A stretch of DNA of 64,000 nucleotides from Streptomyces hyderabadensis (GTDB lineage Bacteria; Actinomycetota; Actinomycetes; Streptomycetales; Streptomycetaceae). Below, piece after piece: positions 55,201-63,487 of the stretch. The DNA lies in contig NZ_JAIOJZ010000025.1 of NCBI RefSeq assembly GCF_020404845.1, forward strand, positions 1 to 64,000. The letters run 5' to 3'. A program made the translations under genes and the position numbers. The notes beneath the pieces were generated by a model, which was given only the letters and a program-made list of their open reading frames with translations, ran no database searches and was not told the DNA's origin. Position 1 is the first letter of the stretch; the number at the start of each line of letters is the position of its first letter.

Positions 55201-55506
55201 TCGGTCTCCCTGGCCAAGCCGGCCGCCGGTACGTACACCGTCGAGGTCGCGGGCTACTCGGTGCCCTCGGGCAGCACGGAGTACGACTACCGGGACGTGT
55301 ACTTCGCCGACACCCTCGGCTCGGTCACCGTGGACGCGGCGGCGGTGAAGCTCGGCACGGGCGACTCGGCGACGGTCTCCGGCAGCGTCACGGCCCTGGC
55401 CGCCGCCCCCGAGGGCCGCGAGTTCTTCGGCCGGGTCCAGCTGGTCAACGCCCACGGCACGGTCGCGGGCCTGGGCAGCGTGCGGATCGGGAAGGTCGTG
55501 CCGTAG
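52213..55506 (+). CDS. Large secreted subtilisin (S8 family)
   Basis: This 1,097-residue exported protease has a signal peptide (about 10-40), a propeptide, and a catalytic domain with Asp212 (GILDSGVDLGHPAL), His387 (HGTHVAGL), oxyanion Asn485 (SAGNSGPG) and Ser583 (GTSMASPQAAG). A 175-residue gap between Asp and His holds an insertion with Ca-like DANRDGD and NNNHDFSDD loops. The C-terminal 450 residues are beta-rich, with two PPC-like repeats (EGAKSLEVAIGG and EGAESLDVAIGG). ATG 52213 has AAGGG 6 nt upstream. Confidence 0.93.
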   Translation: MTNTPQREPIPGARRAARLAVATGLAAALAAVGPVPAALAADGPAATAPPVDASVKSAHDKLGSDDADRLTEAKADGEKNITMMVATAPGRTEQVAKELDGVAGGTVGRTYDELGYVRATVPTAKADSAIAAAAKLSSVHGIDLREEIPLDDPTPSADMAKGASHQGRSYPAPDRWTPAKNPYNPSFETGAVDFVKKNPKSDGRGVTIGILDSGVDLGHPALQKTTTGERKIVDWVTATDPVVDGDRTWRPMTTSVSGPTFTYGGQTWTAPAGSYRVSTFLESYTTGGDAAGDANRDGDTTDSWGVLYDAEAGTVRVDLNNNHDFSDDTPMKPYKNGFQVGYFGTDDPKTDVAERQPFVVEVRKDVVYNSSGTKADFVNIGVIESEHGTHVAGLAAANGLFGGRMDGAAPGAQIVSSRACTWSGGCTNVALTEGMIDLVVNRGVDIVNMSIGGLPALNDGNNARAELYTRLIDTYGVQLVISAGNSGPGANTIGDPGLADKVISVGASISRETWAANYGSQVRTEYQMMPFSSRGPREDGGFTPTLTAPGAAVNSIQTWMPGAPVPEAGYDLPAGYGMLQGTSMASPQAAGASALLLSAAKQARIDLTPAKLRTALTSTADHIKGVQAYEEGAGLIDIPAAWKSIRRGATAHEYTVKAPVDTAIDQFLETPGYGTGLYDREGGLKAGQKKTYEITLTRTTGADRPVRHELDFENNAGHTFRIAGRDSVYLPLNEPVTVKVEARPGSAGLKSAILEVDDPRTEGVDQQVLTTVVVSAPLKYDFSAKGSVQRNDTTSYFVTVPEGAKSLEVAIGGLKGGSQTRFISIHPYGVPSDNTSTPYCYNNYLDGNGCRPDVRAYADPQPGVWEVEVEARRTSPLLDNPYELDVTVLGAAFDPEVVTVPEAKAGTPADASWTVTNQYAPLDGKLVGGPLGSSETSRPTIKQGETATSTVEVPEGAESLDVAIGGVSDAAADLDLTVYGEDGSVVAQSADGDSEESVSLAKPAAGTYTVEVAGYSVPSGSTEYDYRDVYFADTLGSVTVDAAAVKLGTGDSATVSGSVTALAAAPEGREFFGRVQLVNAHGTVAGLGSVRIGKVVP

Positions 55507-55523
55507 TCCGGTGCGGTACGGGG

Positions 55524-55562
55524 AAGGGGCGGGCGCGCCTCGTGTCGGGCGCCCGCCCCTTT
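55524..55562. terminator. Bidirectional terminator, 13-bp stem
   Basis: A perfect stem AAGGGGCGGGCGC / GCGCCCGCCCCTT with a 12-nt loop lies between the subtilisin gene and the convergent membrane protein gene. Confidence 0.85.
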
Positions 55563-55579
55563 CGCTTGCCCCGGGTGGG

Positions 55580-56320
55580 TCAGTCGCAGGTGAGGGTGCG
55601 CGACTCCGGGAGGGAGGCGGTGATCCAGGCGCGGGCGGTGGCGATGTTCCGCTCGCCGGTGATCACCGTGTCCGCGGTGGGCCGGTCCCGCAGGGCGCCG
55701 ACCAGCACCCGGTCGCCGGGGCGCAGGGTGGCGAGGCCGTCGTCCAGCACGAACGTCGGCGCCGGGCCGGTGCTCCCCCCGGGTGCGTAGGACTGCGTCA
55801 CCCGCAGCGTGATCCGGTGCCGTGCGCTGCCCGGCACCGGATCGGCGGCGGTCACCGTGCCCTCGGCGACCAGCCGGGCGCAGGCGAGGTAGCGGGGGGT
55901 GCCGAAGACGACGGCGGCCTCCTGGCCCGCGGAGGGGCTGCTCGGCCGCACGGCGGACTTGTCGGCCGCGCTGCCGCTCGCCGCGTCCTCGGAGGCACCG
56001 CTGCCGCTCTGCACCACCAGCCAGCCCAGGCCCGCGACCACGACCCCCGCGCAGGCCGCCGCGAGGACGCCGAACGCGAGGCGGAAGGGGCGGCGGCGCG
56101 GCGCCGGGGCCCGGACGGGTTCCAAAGCCGGGTCCTGTGCCGGTACGTCCTCGGCCAGGGCGTCGCCGAGCAGGTTCAGCTGCTCCCGCAGCAGCGCCAC
56201 GTCGGCCGTCGCCGACCGGTGCTCGCCCCGGGCGTCCGGCCCCGCGTCGGGCGGCAGCGGCTCGCCCGTGATCGCGGCCATCAGCGCGTCGTACCCACCG
56301 GGGTGCCGTTCGGCGGCCAT
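55580..56320 (-). CDS. Membrane protein coupled to ECF sigma factor (CU044_5270-like)
   Basis: This 246-residue protein has a cytoplasmic N-terminus (1-80), one membrane helix (81-103) and an extracellular domain. The layout and its position right after an ECF sigma gene (1-bp gap, TGAGATG) suggest an anti-sigma factor or the CU044_5270 family. It lacks an obvious zinc HxxxCxxC motif, so it is not a ZAS-type anti-sigma. ATG 56320 with GAGGTGG upstream. Confidence 0.7.
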   Translation of the reverse strand: MAAERHPGGYDALMAAITGEPLPPDAGPDARGEHRSATADVALLREQLNLLGDALAEDVPAQDPALEPVRAPAPRRRPFRLAFGVLAAACAGVVVAGLGWLVVQSGSGASEDAASGSAADKSAVRPSSPSAGQEAAVVFGTPRYLACARLVAEGTVTAADPVPGSARHRITLRVTQSYAPGGSTGPAPTFVLDDGLATLRPGDRVLVGALRDRPTADTVITGERNIATARAWITASLPESRTLTCD

Positions 56321-56321
56321 C

Positions 56322-56852
56322 TCACACCACCTCGTCCTCGTGCAGGCGGGCGCGCAGGGCCCGTACCGCCGTGTGCAGCCTGCTCTTGACCGTGCCCTCG
56401 GGGATGCCCAGCTCCTCGGCGATGCCGCGCACCGGCAGATCGGCGTAGAAGCGCAGGACGAGGACCTGGCGCTGGGCGTCGGGCAGCTCGTCCAGGCCCT
56501 GCGCGACGGCGAGGGACAGGACGCTGGCGTCCTCGTCGCCGGGGTGCTCCGTCTGGCGCAGCGCGGCCAGGCGTTCCCCGAGGCGGTCCTGGCGGCGCCT
56601 GGCCCGGTGCCAGTCCATGGCCAGGTTGGAGGCGACGACCGCCGCCCAGGCGGACACGTCGCGCGGCGCCTCGCGGCCACTGGCCGTCCGCTCCAGCAGC
56701 CGCAGGCGGACCTGCTGCACCCCGTCCGGCAGGTCCGCCTGCGGCACCCCGCCCAGCGCGAGCACCGCCCGCACCCGGCGTTCCTGTGCCGCGTCCAGGG
56801 GGTCGTCGCGTACGTCGTCCCCCTGGCCGCGGCGGGTCCGTCTGCGCAGCAC
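56322..56852 (-). CDS. ECF RNA polymerase sigma factor
   Basis: This 176-residue protein has region 2 (about 45-65, AWAAVVASNLAMDWHRARRR) and region 4 with a helix-turn-helix (LPVRGIAEELGIPEGTVKSRLHTAVRALRARL, about 138-170). GTG 56852 follows GGAGGGG. The N-terminal region 2 is somewhat divergent (VLALGGVPQADLPDGVQQVRLRLL). It is coupled to the membrane protein downstream, so it probably responds to an envelope signal. Confidence 0.9.
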   Translation of the reverse strand: MLRRRTRRGQGDDVRDDPLDAAQERRVRAVLALGGVPQADLPDGVQQVRLRLLERTASGREAPRDVSAWAAVVASNLAMDWHRARRRQDRLGERLAALRQTEHPGDEDASVLSLAVAQGLDELPDAQRQVLVLRFYADLPVRGIAEELGIPEGTVKSRLHTAVRALRARLHEDEVV

Positions 56853-57132
56853 CGCACCCCTCCCCCTCGGCCCTCTTCTCGCGTCTCCCCTATGACGCGG
56901 CAGCGGTCCGAAACGTTCGCCCGCCCGGTCGCCTTTCGGCGCGAGGCGTACGTCACATCGTCGTGTGGCGCGGGAAGGGATGGGCAGGGGCGGACCGAGC
57001 CCTGGCGTCCCAAGGTGCGGGAACACCGCGCAAAGGATTGGACAGGCGGGCCGGGCTTCGCCCCATGATGGAAAAGTCTCGGCCGAGCAAAGCGCGCGTG
57101 AAGACACGCGCACGAACGGAGAAGGAGTCACC

Positions 57133-58149
57133 GTGAGGGTCGGAATCGTCGGAGCCACCGGTCAGGTGGGCACGGTCATGCGCAGGATCCTCACGGAGCG
57201 CGACTTCCCGGTCACCGAGCTGCGCCTGTTCGCCTCGGCGCGCAGCGCGGGCAAGGAGCTGGACGGCGTGACGGTGGAGGACGCGGCCACCGCCGACTAC
57301 TCCGGGCTCGACATCGTGCTGTTCTCGGCGGGCGGCGCCACCTCCAAGGCGCTGGCCGAAAAGGTCGCCTCGCAGGGCCCCGTCGTGATCGACAACTCCT
57401 CCGCCTGGCGCCGCGACCCCGAGGTCCCGCTGGTGGTGTCCGAGGTGAACCCGCACGCGATCGCCGACCGCCCCAAGGGCATCATCGCCAACCCGAACTG
57501 CACCACGATGGCCGCGATGCCGGTGCTGCGTCCGCTGCACGCGGAGGCGGGCCTGGAGGCCCTCGTCGTCGCCACCTACCAGGCGGTGTCCGGCTCCGGC
57601 CTGGCCGGCGTGGACGAGCTGTTCGAGCAGGTCCAGAAGGTCGGCGCGGACGCCCCCAAGCTGACCCACGACGGTTCGGCCGCCGAGTTCCCGAAGCCCG
57701 AGAAGTACGTGGCGCCGATCGCGTACAACGTGCTGCCGCTGGCCGGGTCCATCGTCGACGACGGTCTGCACGAGACGGACGAGGAGCAGAAGCTCCGCAA
57801 CGAGTCCCGCAAGATCCTGGAGATCCCGGAGCTGAAGGTGTCCGGCACCTGTGTGCGCGTGCCCGTCTTCAGCGGCCACTCCCTGCAGATCAACGCCCGT
57901 TTCGCCCGCCCGATCAGCGTGGAGCGCGCCAAGGAGCTGCTGGCCGGCGCCCCCGGCGTGGCGCTCACCGAGGTGCCGACCCCGCTCCAGGCGGCCGGCC
58001 AGGACCCGTCCTACGTGGGCCGGATCCGCCAGGACGAGACCGTGGACAACGGCCTCGCCCTGTTCGTCTCCAACGACAACCTGCGCAAGGGCGCGGCCCT
58101 GAACGCGGTGCAGATCGCGGAGCTGGTGGCGGCGGAGCTGAAGGGCTGA
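57133..58149 (+). CDS. asd: Aspartate-semialdehyde dehydrogenase
   Basis: Asd (338 residues) reduces aspartyl phosphate to the semialdehyde for Lys, Thr, Met and diaminopimelate. NAD(P)-binding GATGQVGTVM is near the start; catalytic Cys123 (IANPNCTTM) and His249 (SGHSLQIN) are present. GTG 57133 has AAGGAG 5 nt upstream. It stands without lysC; it may be a second copy in this genome, as seen in some Streptomyces. Confidence 0.95.
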   Translation: MRVGIVGATGQVGTVMRRILTERDFPVTELRLFASARSAGKELDGVTVEDAATADYSGLDIVLFSAGGATSKALAEKVASQGPVVIDNSSAWRRDPEVPLVVSEVNPHAIADRPKGIIANPNCTTMAAMPVLRPLHAEAGLEALVVATYQAVSGSGLAGVDELFEQVQKVGADAPKLTHDGSAAEFPKPEKYVAPIAYNVLPLAGSIVDDGLHETDEEQKLRNESRKILEIPELKVSGTCVRVPVFSGHSLQINARFARPISVERAKELLAGAPGVALTEVPTPLQAAGQDPSYVGRIRQDETVDNGLALFVSNDNLRKGAALNAVQIAELVAAELKG

Positions 58150-58161
58150 CGAGCTGGGCCC

Positions 58162-58638
58162 TCAGCCCCGCCTGACCTCGTAGAGGAAGCAGCCGTACTC
58201 GACGGCCCGGACGTGGACGAACGCCACGGCCGGGTCGTCGAACGCTTCCCGGAGGGCGTACGCGAAGGCGCCGGGGTCCCCGATCAGCCGCCCGCCCAGG
58301 ATGTGCCCGTGGGCGGAGTAGCGGCGCAGGACGCGGTGCGAGTTGGTGAAGGGGAGGCGGTCCGTCTCCGGCCCCGCGCACTCCTCGGCGTGGACGAAGA
58401 CCGGCCCCTGCTCGTCGTAGGGGCCCGGATCGGCGCCCGTGGCCGCCGCCCAGCGGCGCAGCGGGGCGTAGGAGACGAGCGCGATCCGCTCGCCGGCGCG
58501 GCTGTGGCGCAGGCAGCAGCGCAGCGGGGCGCCGCCCTCGTGGTCGGTCACGGGAGCGGGGACGCGGCCCGCGTCGTCGGCGGCGCGGAGTTCCTTGAGC
58601 ACGTCCGGCGGGACGGGGTGTGCGGTGTGGCCTTTCAT
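58162..58638 (-). CDS. DUF1203 family protein
   Basis: This 158-residue protein matches the DUF1203 family (RCCLRHSRAGERIALVSYAP, GPVFVHAEECAG, RVLRRYSAHGHILGG, VHVRAVEYGCFLYEV). Function unknown. ATG 58638 lacks a ribosome site; a longer N-terminus from an upstream GTG is possible. It is divergent from pepN copy 2. Confidence 0.8.
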   Translation of the reverse strand: MKGHTAHPVPPDVLKELRAADDAGRVPAPVTDHEGGAPLRCCLRHSRAGERIALVSYAPLRRWAAATGADPGPYDEQGPVFVHAEECAGPETDRLPFTNSHRVLRRYSAHGHILGGRLIGDPGAFAYALREAFDDPAVAFVHVRAVEYGCFLYEVRRG

Positions 58639-58750
58639 GGGACCAGGCTCGCGCGTAGGCGCGCCGCGCACCGGCGGGAAATGGACATCGCGTTCCGTCC
58701 CGGCCACGTGGAAGGATGGCGCAACCCACACATAACGAGGAGATGACCGC

Positions 58751-61324
58751 GTGCCTGGCACAAACCTGACTCGCGAAGAGGCGCGGCAGCGGGCGACGCT
58801 GCTGACCGTTGACTCGTACGAGATCGATCTCGACCTCACCGGCGCGCAGGAGGGCGGCACCTACCGGTCCGTGACCACGGTGCGCTTCGACGTCGCCGAG
58901 GGCGGCGGCGAGTCCTTCATCGACCTGGTCGCGCCGACGGTCCACGAGGTGACGCTGAACGGCGACGCCCTCGACCCCGCCGAGGTGTTCCAGGACTCCC
59001 GCATCGCCCTGCCGGGGCTGCTGCCGGGCCGCAACGTGCTGCGCGTGGTCGCGGACTGCGCGTACACCAACACCGGCGAGGGCCTGCACCGCTTCGTCGA
59101 CCCGGTGGACGACCAGGCGTACCTGTACACCCAGTTCGAGGTGCCGGACGCGCGCCGGGTCTTCGCGAGCTTCGAGCAGCCGGACCTGAAGGCGACGTTC
59201 CGGTTCACCGTGAAGGCCCCCGAGGGCTGGACGGTCGTCTCCAACTCCCCGACCCCCGAACCGAAGGACAACGTCTGGGAGTTCGAGCCGACCCCGCGCA
59301 TCTCGTCGTACATCACGGCGCTGATCGTCGGCCCGTACCACTCGGTGCACAGCGTGTACGAGAAGGACGGCCAGTCCGTGCCGCTCGGCATCTACTGCCG
59401 TCCCTCGCTCGCCGAGCACCTGGACGCGGACGCCATCTTCGAGGTCACCCGGCAGGGCTTCGACTGGTTCCAGGAGAAGTTCGACTACGCCTACCCGTTC
59501 AAGAAGTACGACCAGCTCTTCGTGCCGGAGTTCAACGCGGGCGCGATGGAGAACGCGGGCGCGGTGACCATCCGGGACCAGTACGTGTTCCGTTCCAAGG
59601 TGACGGACGCCGCGTACGAGGGCCGGGCGGCCACGATCCTGCACGAGCTGGCGCACATGTGGTTCGGCGACCTGGTCACCATGGAGTGGTGGAACGACCT
59701 GTGGCTGAACGAGTCGTTCGCCACCTACTCCGAGGCCGCCTGCCAGGCCGCCGCGCCCGGCTCGAAGTGGCCGCACTCCTGGACGACGTTCGCCAACCAG
59801 ATGAAGACCTGGGCGTACCGGCAGGACCAGCTGCCGTCCACCCACCCGATCATGGCGGACATCAACGACCTGGACGACGTGCTGGTCAACTTCGACGGCA
59901 TCACGTACGCCAAGGGCGCCAGCGTGCTCAAGCAGCTCGTCGCGTACGTCGGTGAGGACGCGTTCTTCCGGGGCGTGCAGGCGTACTTCAAGCGGCACGC
60001 GTTCGGCAACACCCGCCTGTCCGACCTGCTGGGCGCGCTGGAGGAGACCTCGGGGCGCGACCTCAAGACCTGGTCGAAGGCGTGGCTGGAGACGGCCGGC
60101 ATCAACGTGCTGCGCCCGGAGATCGAGACGGACGCCGAGGGTGTCATCACCTCCTTCGCCATCCGCCAGGAGGCCCCCGCGCTGCCCGCCGGGGCGAAGG
60201 GCGAGCCGACCCTGCGCCCGCACCGCATCGCGATCGGCGCCTACGACCTCGACGGCGACGGCAGGCTGGTGCGCGGCGACCGCGTCGAGCTGGACGTCGA
60301 CGGCGAGCTGACGGACGTACCGCAGCTGGTCGGCAAGGCCCGCCCGGCGGTGCTCCTGCTCAACGACGACGACCTGTCGTACGCCAAGGTCCGCCTGGAC
60401 GAGCAGTCGCTCGCCGTGGTCACCGAGCACCTCGGCGACTTCACCGAGTCGCTGCCGCGCGCCCTGTGCTGGGCGTCGGCCTGGGACATGACCCGGGACG
60501 CGGAGCTGGCCACCCGCGACTACCTGTCGCTGGTGCTGTCCGGCATCGGCAAGGAGTCCGACATCGGCGTGGTGCAGTCGCTGCAGCGCCAGGTGAAGCT
60601 GGCCATCGACCAGTACGCCGCCCCGACCGCCCGCGAGGCGCTGCTCACCCGCTGGACCGAGGCCACGCTGGCCCACCTGCGCGCCGCCGAGGCGGGCAGC
60701 GACCACCAGCTGGCGTGGGCGCGGGCGTTCGCGGCGACGGCCAGGACGCCGGAGCAGCTGGACCTGCTCGACGCGCTGCTCGACGGCACGCAGACGATCG
60801 AGGGCCTGGCCGTCGACACCGAGCTGCGCTGGGCGTTCGTGCAGCGGCTGGCGGCCGTGGGCCGGTTCGGCAGTTCGGAGATCGCCGCCGAGTACGAGCG
60901 GGACAAGACCGCCGCCGGTGAGCGCCACGCGGCCACCGCGCGGGCCGCCCGCCCGACCGAGGCGGCCAAGGCGGAGGCCTGGGAGTCGGTAGTGGAGTCC
61001 GACAAGCTGCCGAACGCCGTCCAGGAGGCGGTCATCGCCGGTTTCGTCCAGACCGACCAGCGCGAGCTGCTGGCGGCGTACGCGGAGCGGTACTTCGAGG
61101 CGCTGAAGGGCGTCTGGGAGTCCCGGTCCCACGAGATGGCCCAGCAGATCGCGGTCGGCCTGTACCCGGCGGTGCAGGTGTCCCAGGAGACCCTGGACCG
61201 CACGGACGCGTGGCTGGCCTCCGCCGAGCCGAACGCGGCCCTGCGCCGACTGGTCTCGGAGTCCCGCTCCGGCATCGAGCGCGCACTGAAGGCGCAGGCG
61301 GCGGACGCGGCGGCGGCCGAGTAG
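58751..61324 (+). CDS. pepN: Aminopeptidase N, copy 2
   Basis: This 857-residue M1 aminopeptidase has GAMEN (264-268) and HELAH-x18-E (His298, Glu299, His302, Glu321). Active-site flanks are nearly the same as in copy 1 at 46712-49285 (HMWFGDLVTMEWW), while the N- and C-terminal parts differ. GTG 58751 has GAGGAGATG upstream. It is probably the housekeeping enzyme; copy 1 has a changed ExxFAxxxx segment after the zinc site. Confidence 0.95.
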   Translation: MPGTNLTREEARQRATLLTVDSYEIDLDLTGAQEGGTYRSVTTVRFDVAEGGGESFIDLVAPTVHEVTLNGDALDPAEVFQDSRIALPGLLPGRNVLRVVADCAYTNTGEGLHRFVDPVDDQAYLYTQFEVPDARRVFASFEQPDLKATFRFTVKAPEGWTVVSNSPTPEPKDNVWEFEPTPRISSYITALIVGPYHSVHSVYEKDGQSVPLGIYCRPSLAEHLDADAIFEVTRQGFDWFQEKFDYAYPFKKYDQLFVPEFNAGAMENAGAVTIRDQYVFRSKVTDAAYEGRAATILHELAHMWFGDLVTMEWWNDLWLNESFATYSEAACQAAAPGSKWPHSWTTFANQMKTWAYRQDQLPSTHPIMADINDLDDVLVNFDGITYAKGASVLKQLVAYVGEDAFFRGVQAYFKRHAFGNTRLSDLLGALEETSGRDLKTWSKAWLETAGINVLRPEIETDAEGVITSFAIRQEAPALPAGAKGEPTLRPHRIAIGAYDLDGDGRLVRGDRVELDVDGELTDVPQLVGKARPAVLLLNDDDLSYAKVRLDEQSLAVVTEHLGDFTESLPRALCWASAWDMTRDAELATRDYLSLVLSGIGKESDIGVVQSLQRQVKLAIDQYAAPTAREALLTRWTEATLAHLRAAEAGSDHQLAWARAFAATARTPEQLDLLDALLDGTQTIEGLAVDTELRWAFVQRLAAVGRFGSSEIAAEYERDKTAAGERHAATARAARPTEAAKAEAWESVVESDKLPNAVQEAVIAGFVQTDQRELLAAYAERYFEALKGVWESRSHEMAQQIAVGLYPAVQVSQETLDRTDAWLASAEPNAALRRLVSESRSGIERALKAQAADAAAAE

Positions 61325-61341
61325 GCGGTCGCCGAGCAGGC

Positions 61342-61372
61342 GGGGCGTCCGGTGTCGCACCGGGCGCCCCTT
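61342..61372. terminator. Bidirectional terminator
   Basis: A 13-bp stem with one wobble pair and a TCG loop is followed by TT, between convergent pepN and the LysR gene. Confidence 0.75.
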
Positions 61373-61398
61373 GCCCGTGCCGGTGCGGCGTCCGGTGT

Positions 61399-62301
61399 TC
61401 AGGGGCGCGCGTCCGCCGCCGTGTGCAGGGCCGTGAGTACGGTCGCGACGGCGGCGCCCTGCTCCGCGCCCTTGCGCACGGCCGCGACCACGTGCCGGAC
61501 GGGGCGGTCCTCGCGGAGTTCGCGCATCACCACCCCGTCCCGGGGGACGGCCGCCATGCGCGGGACCAGGGCGACGCCCATGCCCGCCTCGACCATGGCG
61601 AGGATGGCCGGCCAGCCGGCCGCCGCGTGCCCCTGGTGTGGCCGGAACCCGGCGGCCTCGCAGGCGCCGCGCGTGATGTCGGACCAGGGCCCGCTGGCGC
61701 CGAAGATCCACGGCTCGGCGGCGAGGTCGGCCAGCCGCAGCCGCTCCGCGCGGGCCAGCGGGTGGTCGCCGGGGAGGGCGACGTCCAGCGGGTCGGCGAG
61801 CAGCGGGACGCGGGTGAAGCGCGGGTCGACGACGCTCGGCGCCTGCGCGGCCAGCGACAGCGCGAGGTCCACCTCCCCGGTGGCCAGCAGCTCGTACGCC
61901 TCCTGCGCCTCGGCTTCCCGCACCCGCACCGCGATCGCCGGGTGCGTGCCGCGCAGCGCGGTGACGGCCGGAACGACGAGGGCGGGTACGGCGGTGGAGA
62001 AGGCGCCGACCCGGACCTCGCCCGCCTCTCCCCGGACATGTGCCGCCAACTCGGCGTCGGCGCGCTCCAGTTGCTCGAACACGGCCTCGGCGTGCCGCAG
62101 CACCAGGCGCGCCGCGTCCGTCAGCCGGACCCTCCGGCCGTGGGCCCGGAGCAGTTCCACCCCGAGTTGCTTGGAGAGGTTCGTCAGCTGCTGGGAGACG
62201 GCGGACGGCGTCATGTGCAGCGCCTCGGCCGTCGCGGTCACCGTGCCCCTCTCGCGCAGCGTCCGCAGGATGTGCAGCTTGCGGATGTCCCAGTCGGCCA
62301 T
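61399..62301 (-). CDS. LysR family transcriptional regulator
   Basis: This 300-residue regulator has an N-terminal helix-turn-helix (IRKLHILRTLRERGTVTATAEALHMTPSAVSQQLTNLSKQLGVELL) and a two-lobe effector domain. The gene begins 29 bp after the end of the EamA permease gene on the same strand, so they are cotranscribed. The ligand is unknown. Confidence 0.93.
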   Translation of the reverse strand: MADWDIRKLHILRTLRERGTVTATAEALHMTPSAVSQQLTNLSKQLGVELLRAHGRRVRLTDAARLVLRHAEAVFEQLERADAELAAHVRGEAGEVRVGAFSTAVPALVVPAVTALRGTHPAIAVRVREAEAQEAYELLATGEVDLALSLAAQAPSVVDPRFTRVPLLADPLDVALPGDHPLARAERLRLADLAAEPWIFGASGPWSDITRGACEAAGFRPHQGHAAAGWPAILAMVEAGMGVALVPRMAAVPRDGVVMRELREDRPVRHVVAAVRKGAEQGAAVATVLTALHTAADARP

Positions 62302-62330
62302 GGCGGCAACCTACCGGCGGACCCCGCGAC

Positions 62331-63269
62331 CTACCGGCGGGCCCCCGCGCCCAGGACGACACCACCGAGGATCAGCGCCATGCAGCCCGCCTGCGCCCAG
62401 CCGGTCGGCTCGGCGAGCAGGGCCCAGGACAGCAGGGCGACGCACACCGGCTGGAGGTAGTAGACGACCCCGGCGCGGGTCGGTCCGATCAGGGAGATCG
62501 CCTTGTTCCAGGCGAAGAAGGCGACGGCGGACGAGGCGACGCCGACGTACAGCAGCGGCCAGACGGTGCCCGGTGCCGGGTGGAAGCCGCCCTGGACGGC
62601 GAGGCTGACGGCCTGGGCGGGCAGCAGCAGGACCGTGCCGAACAGGAACGTGGTGAACAGGAACGCCACCCCGTCCAGCCCCGCGGGCCTGCGGCGCAGC
62701 AGCGCGCTGTACGAGCCGAAGCAGCAGGCGGCGGCGATCATCCACAGGTCACCGGCCGAGAAGGCCGCCCCGTCCCCTCCGACGAGCAGCAGGACGCCCG
62801 CGCAGGCGACGGCCAGCCCGGCGATCCGGCGGGCGCCGAGCCGCACCCCGCCCGCGCGTTCGTAGAGGGCCATGAGCACCGGGGACGCCGCCATGATCAT
62901 GCCCATGTTGGCGGCGGGGGTGGTGACGCCGGCCTGGTTGACGAGGGTGTTGTAGACGGTCACGCCGAGCAGGGAGGCGAGGACCACGAAGCCGAGGTGG
63001 CGCCGGATCAGGGCGCGCTGCCGCCAGGCCCGCCGGGCGCCGAAGGGGGCGACGACGGCGAGGGCCACCACCCAGCGCCAGAACGCGTGCTGGACGGGCG
63101 GGACGCTGTCGCCGAGGGCGCGCGAGGTGACGAAGCTGCCGGACCAGACGAGGGTGGCGAGGACGGCGAGCCCGAGCCCGAGGGCGACCGGCGCCGTCGA
63201 CCGCGCCGGAGCGGTGGCCTGGTGAGCGGACTTTCCCTGGGCGGTGCTGCGGTGGGCGGCTGTGGCCAC
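62331..63269 (-). CDS. EamA/DMT family transporter
   Basis: This 312-residue permease has ten helices from two EamA repeats (WSGSFVTSRALGDSVPPVQHAFWRW; KAISLIGPTRAGVVYYLQPVCVALL). It likely exports amino acids or metabolites. GTG 63269 has AAAGGA just upstream. It is divergent from the MarR gene at 63488, which may regulate it. Confidence 0.9.
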   Translation of the reverse strand: MATAAHRSTAQGKSAHQATAPARSTAPVALGLGLAVLATLVWSGSFVTSRALGDSVPPVQHAFWRWVVALAVVAPFGARRAWRQRALIRRHLGFVVLASLLGVTVYNTLVNQAGVTTPAANMGMIMAASPVLMALYERAGGVRLGARRIAGLAVACAGVLLLVGGDGAAFSAGDLWMIAAACCFGSYSALLRRRPAGLDGVAFLFTTFLFGTVLLLPAQAVSLAVQGGFHPAPGTVWPLLYVGVASSAVAFFAWNKAISLIGPTRAGVVYYLQPVCVALLSWALLAEPTGWAQAGCMALILGGVVLGAGARR

Positions 63270-63373
63270 GAAGGTCCTTTTCCGGTCGGCGGTCTGGCGG
63301 GGTCCACTTACCGTCGCAGGGCCGGATCCGTCAGGTCCATCGAATCTTTTCGACCATTCCTTGAAGCAGAACT

Positions 63374-63440
63374 GAAGGGACAACCGAAAGAGAGAAGTGA
63401 AGGGAGAAGGGAAGGGAGAGGTGAAGGGAGGAGTGAAGGG
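63374..63440. repeat. Polypurine tract with GAAGGGA units
   Basis: About 67 nt of almost pure purine on the plus strand consist of repeated GAAGGGA / GTGAAGGGAG units. It lies in the divergent EamA-MarR region, just upstream of both genes. Confidence 0.8.
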
Positions 63441-63487
63441 TCGGGCCTTGCGGGGTCGAGAGGAGGCCGACGGAAGATACTCGTCGC

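Noticed and set aside
50686..55455. A minus-strand open frame of nearly 1,600 codons
   Set aside because: Only its last 379 codons are the serine hydrolase with signal peptide and ribosome site; the rest is antisense to the subtilisin gene.
57965..62365. Minus-strand open frame of more than 1,400 codons over pepN copy 2
   Set aside because: Antisense shadow; pepN has its zinc motif, ribosome site and full family length on the plus strand.
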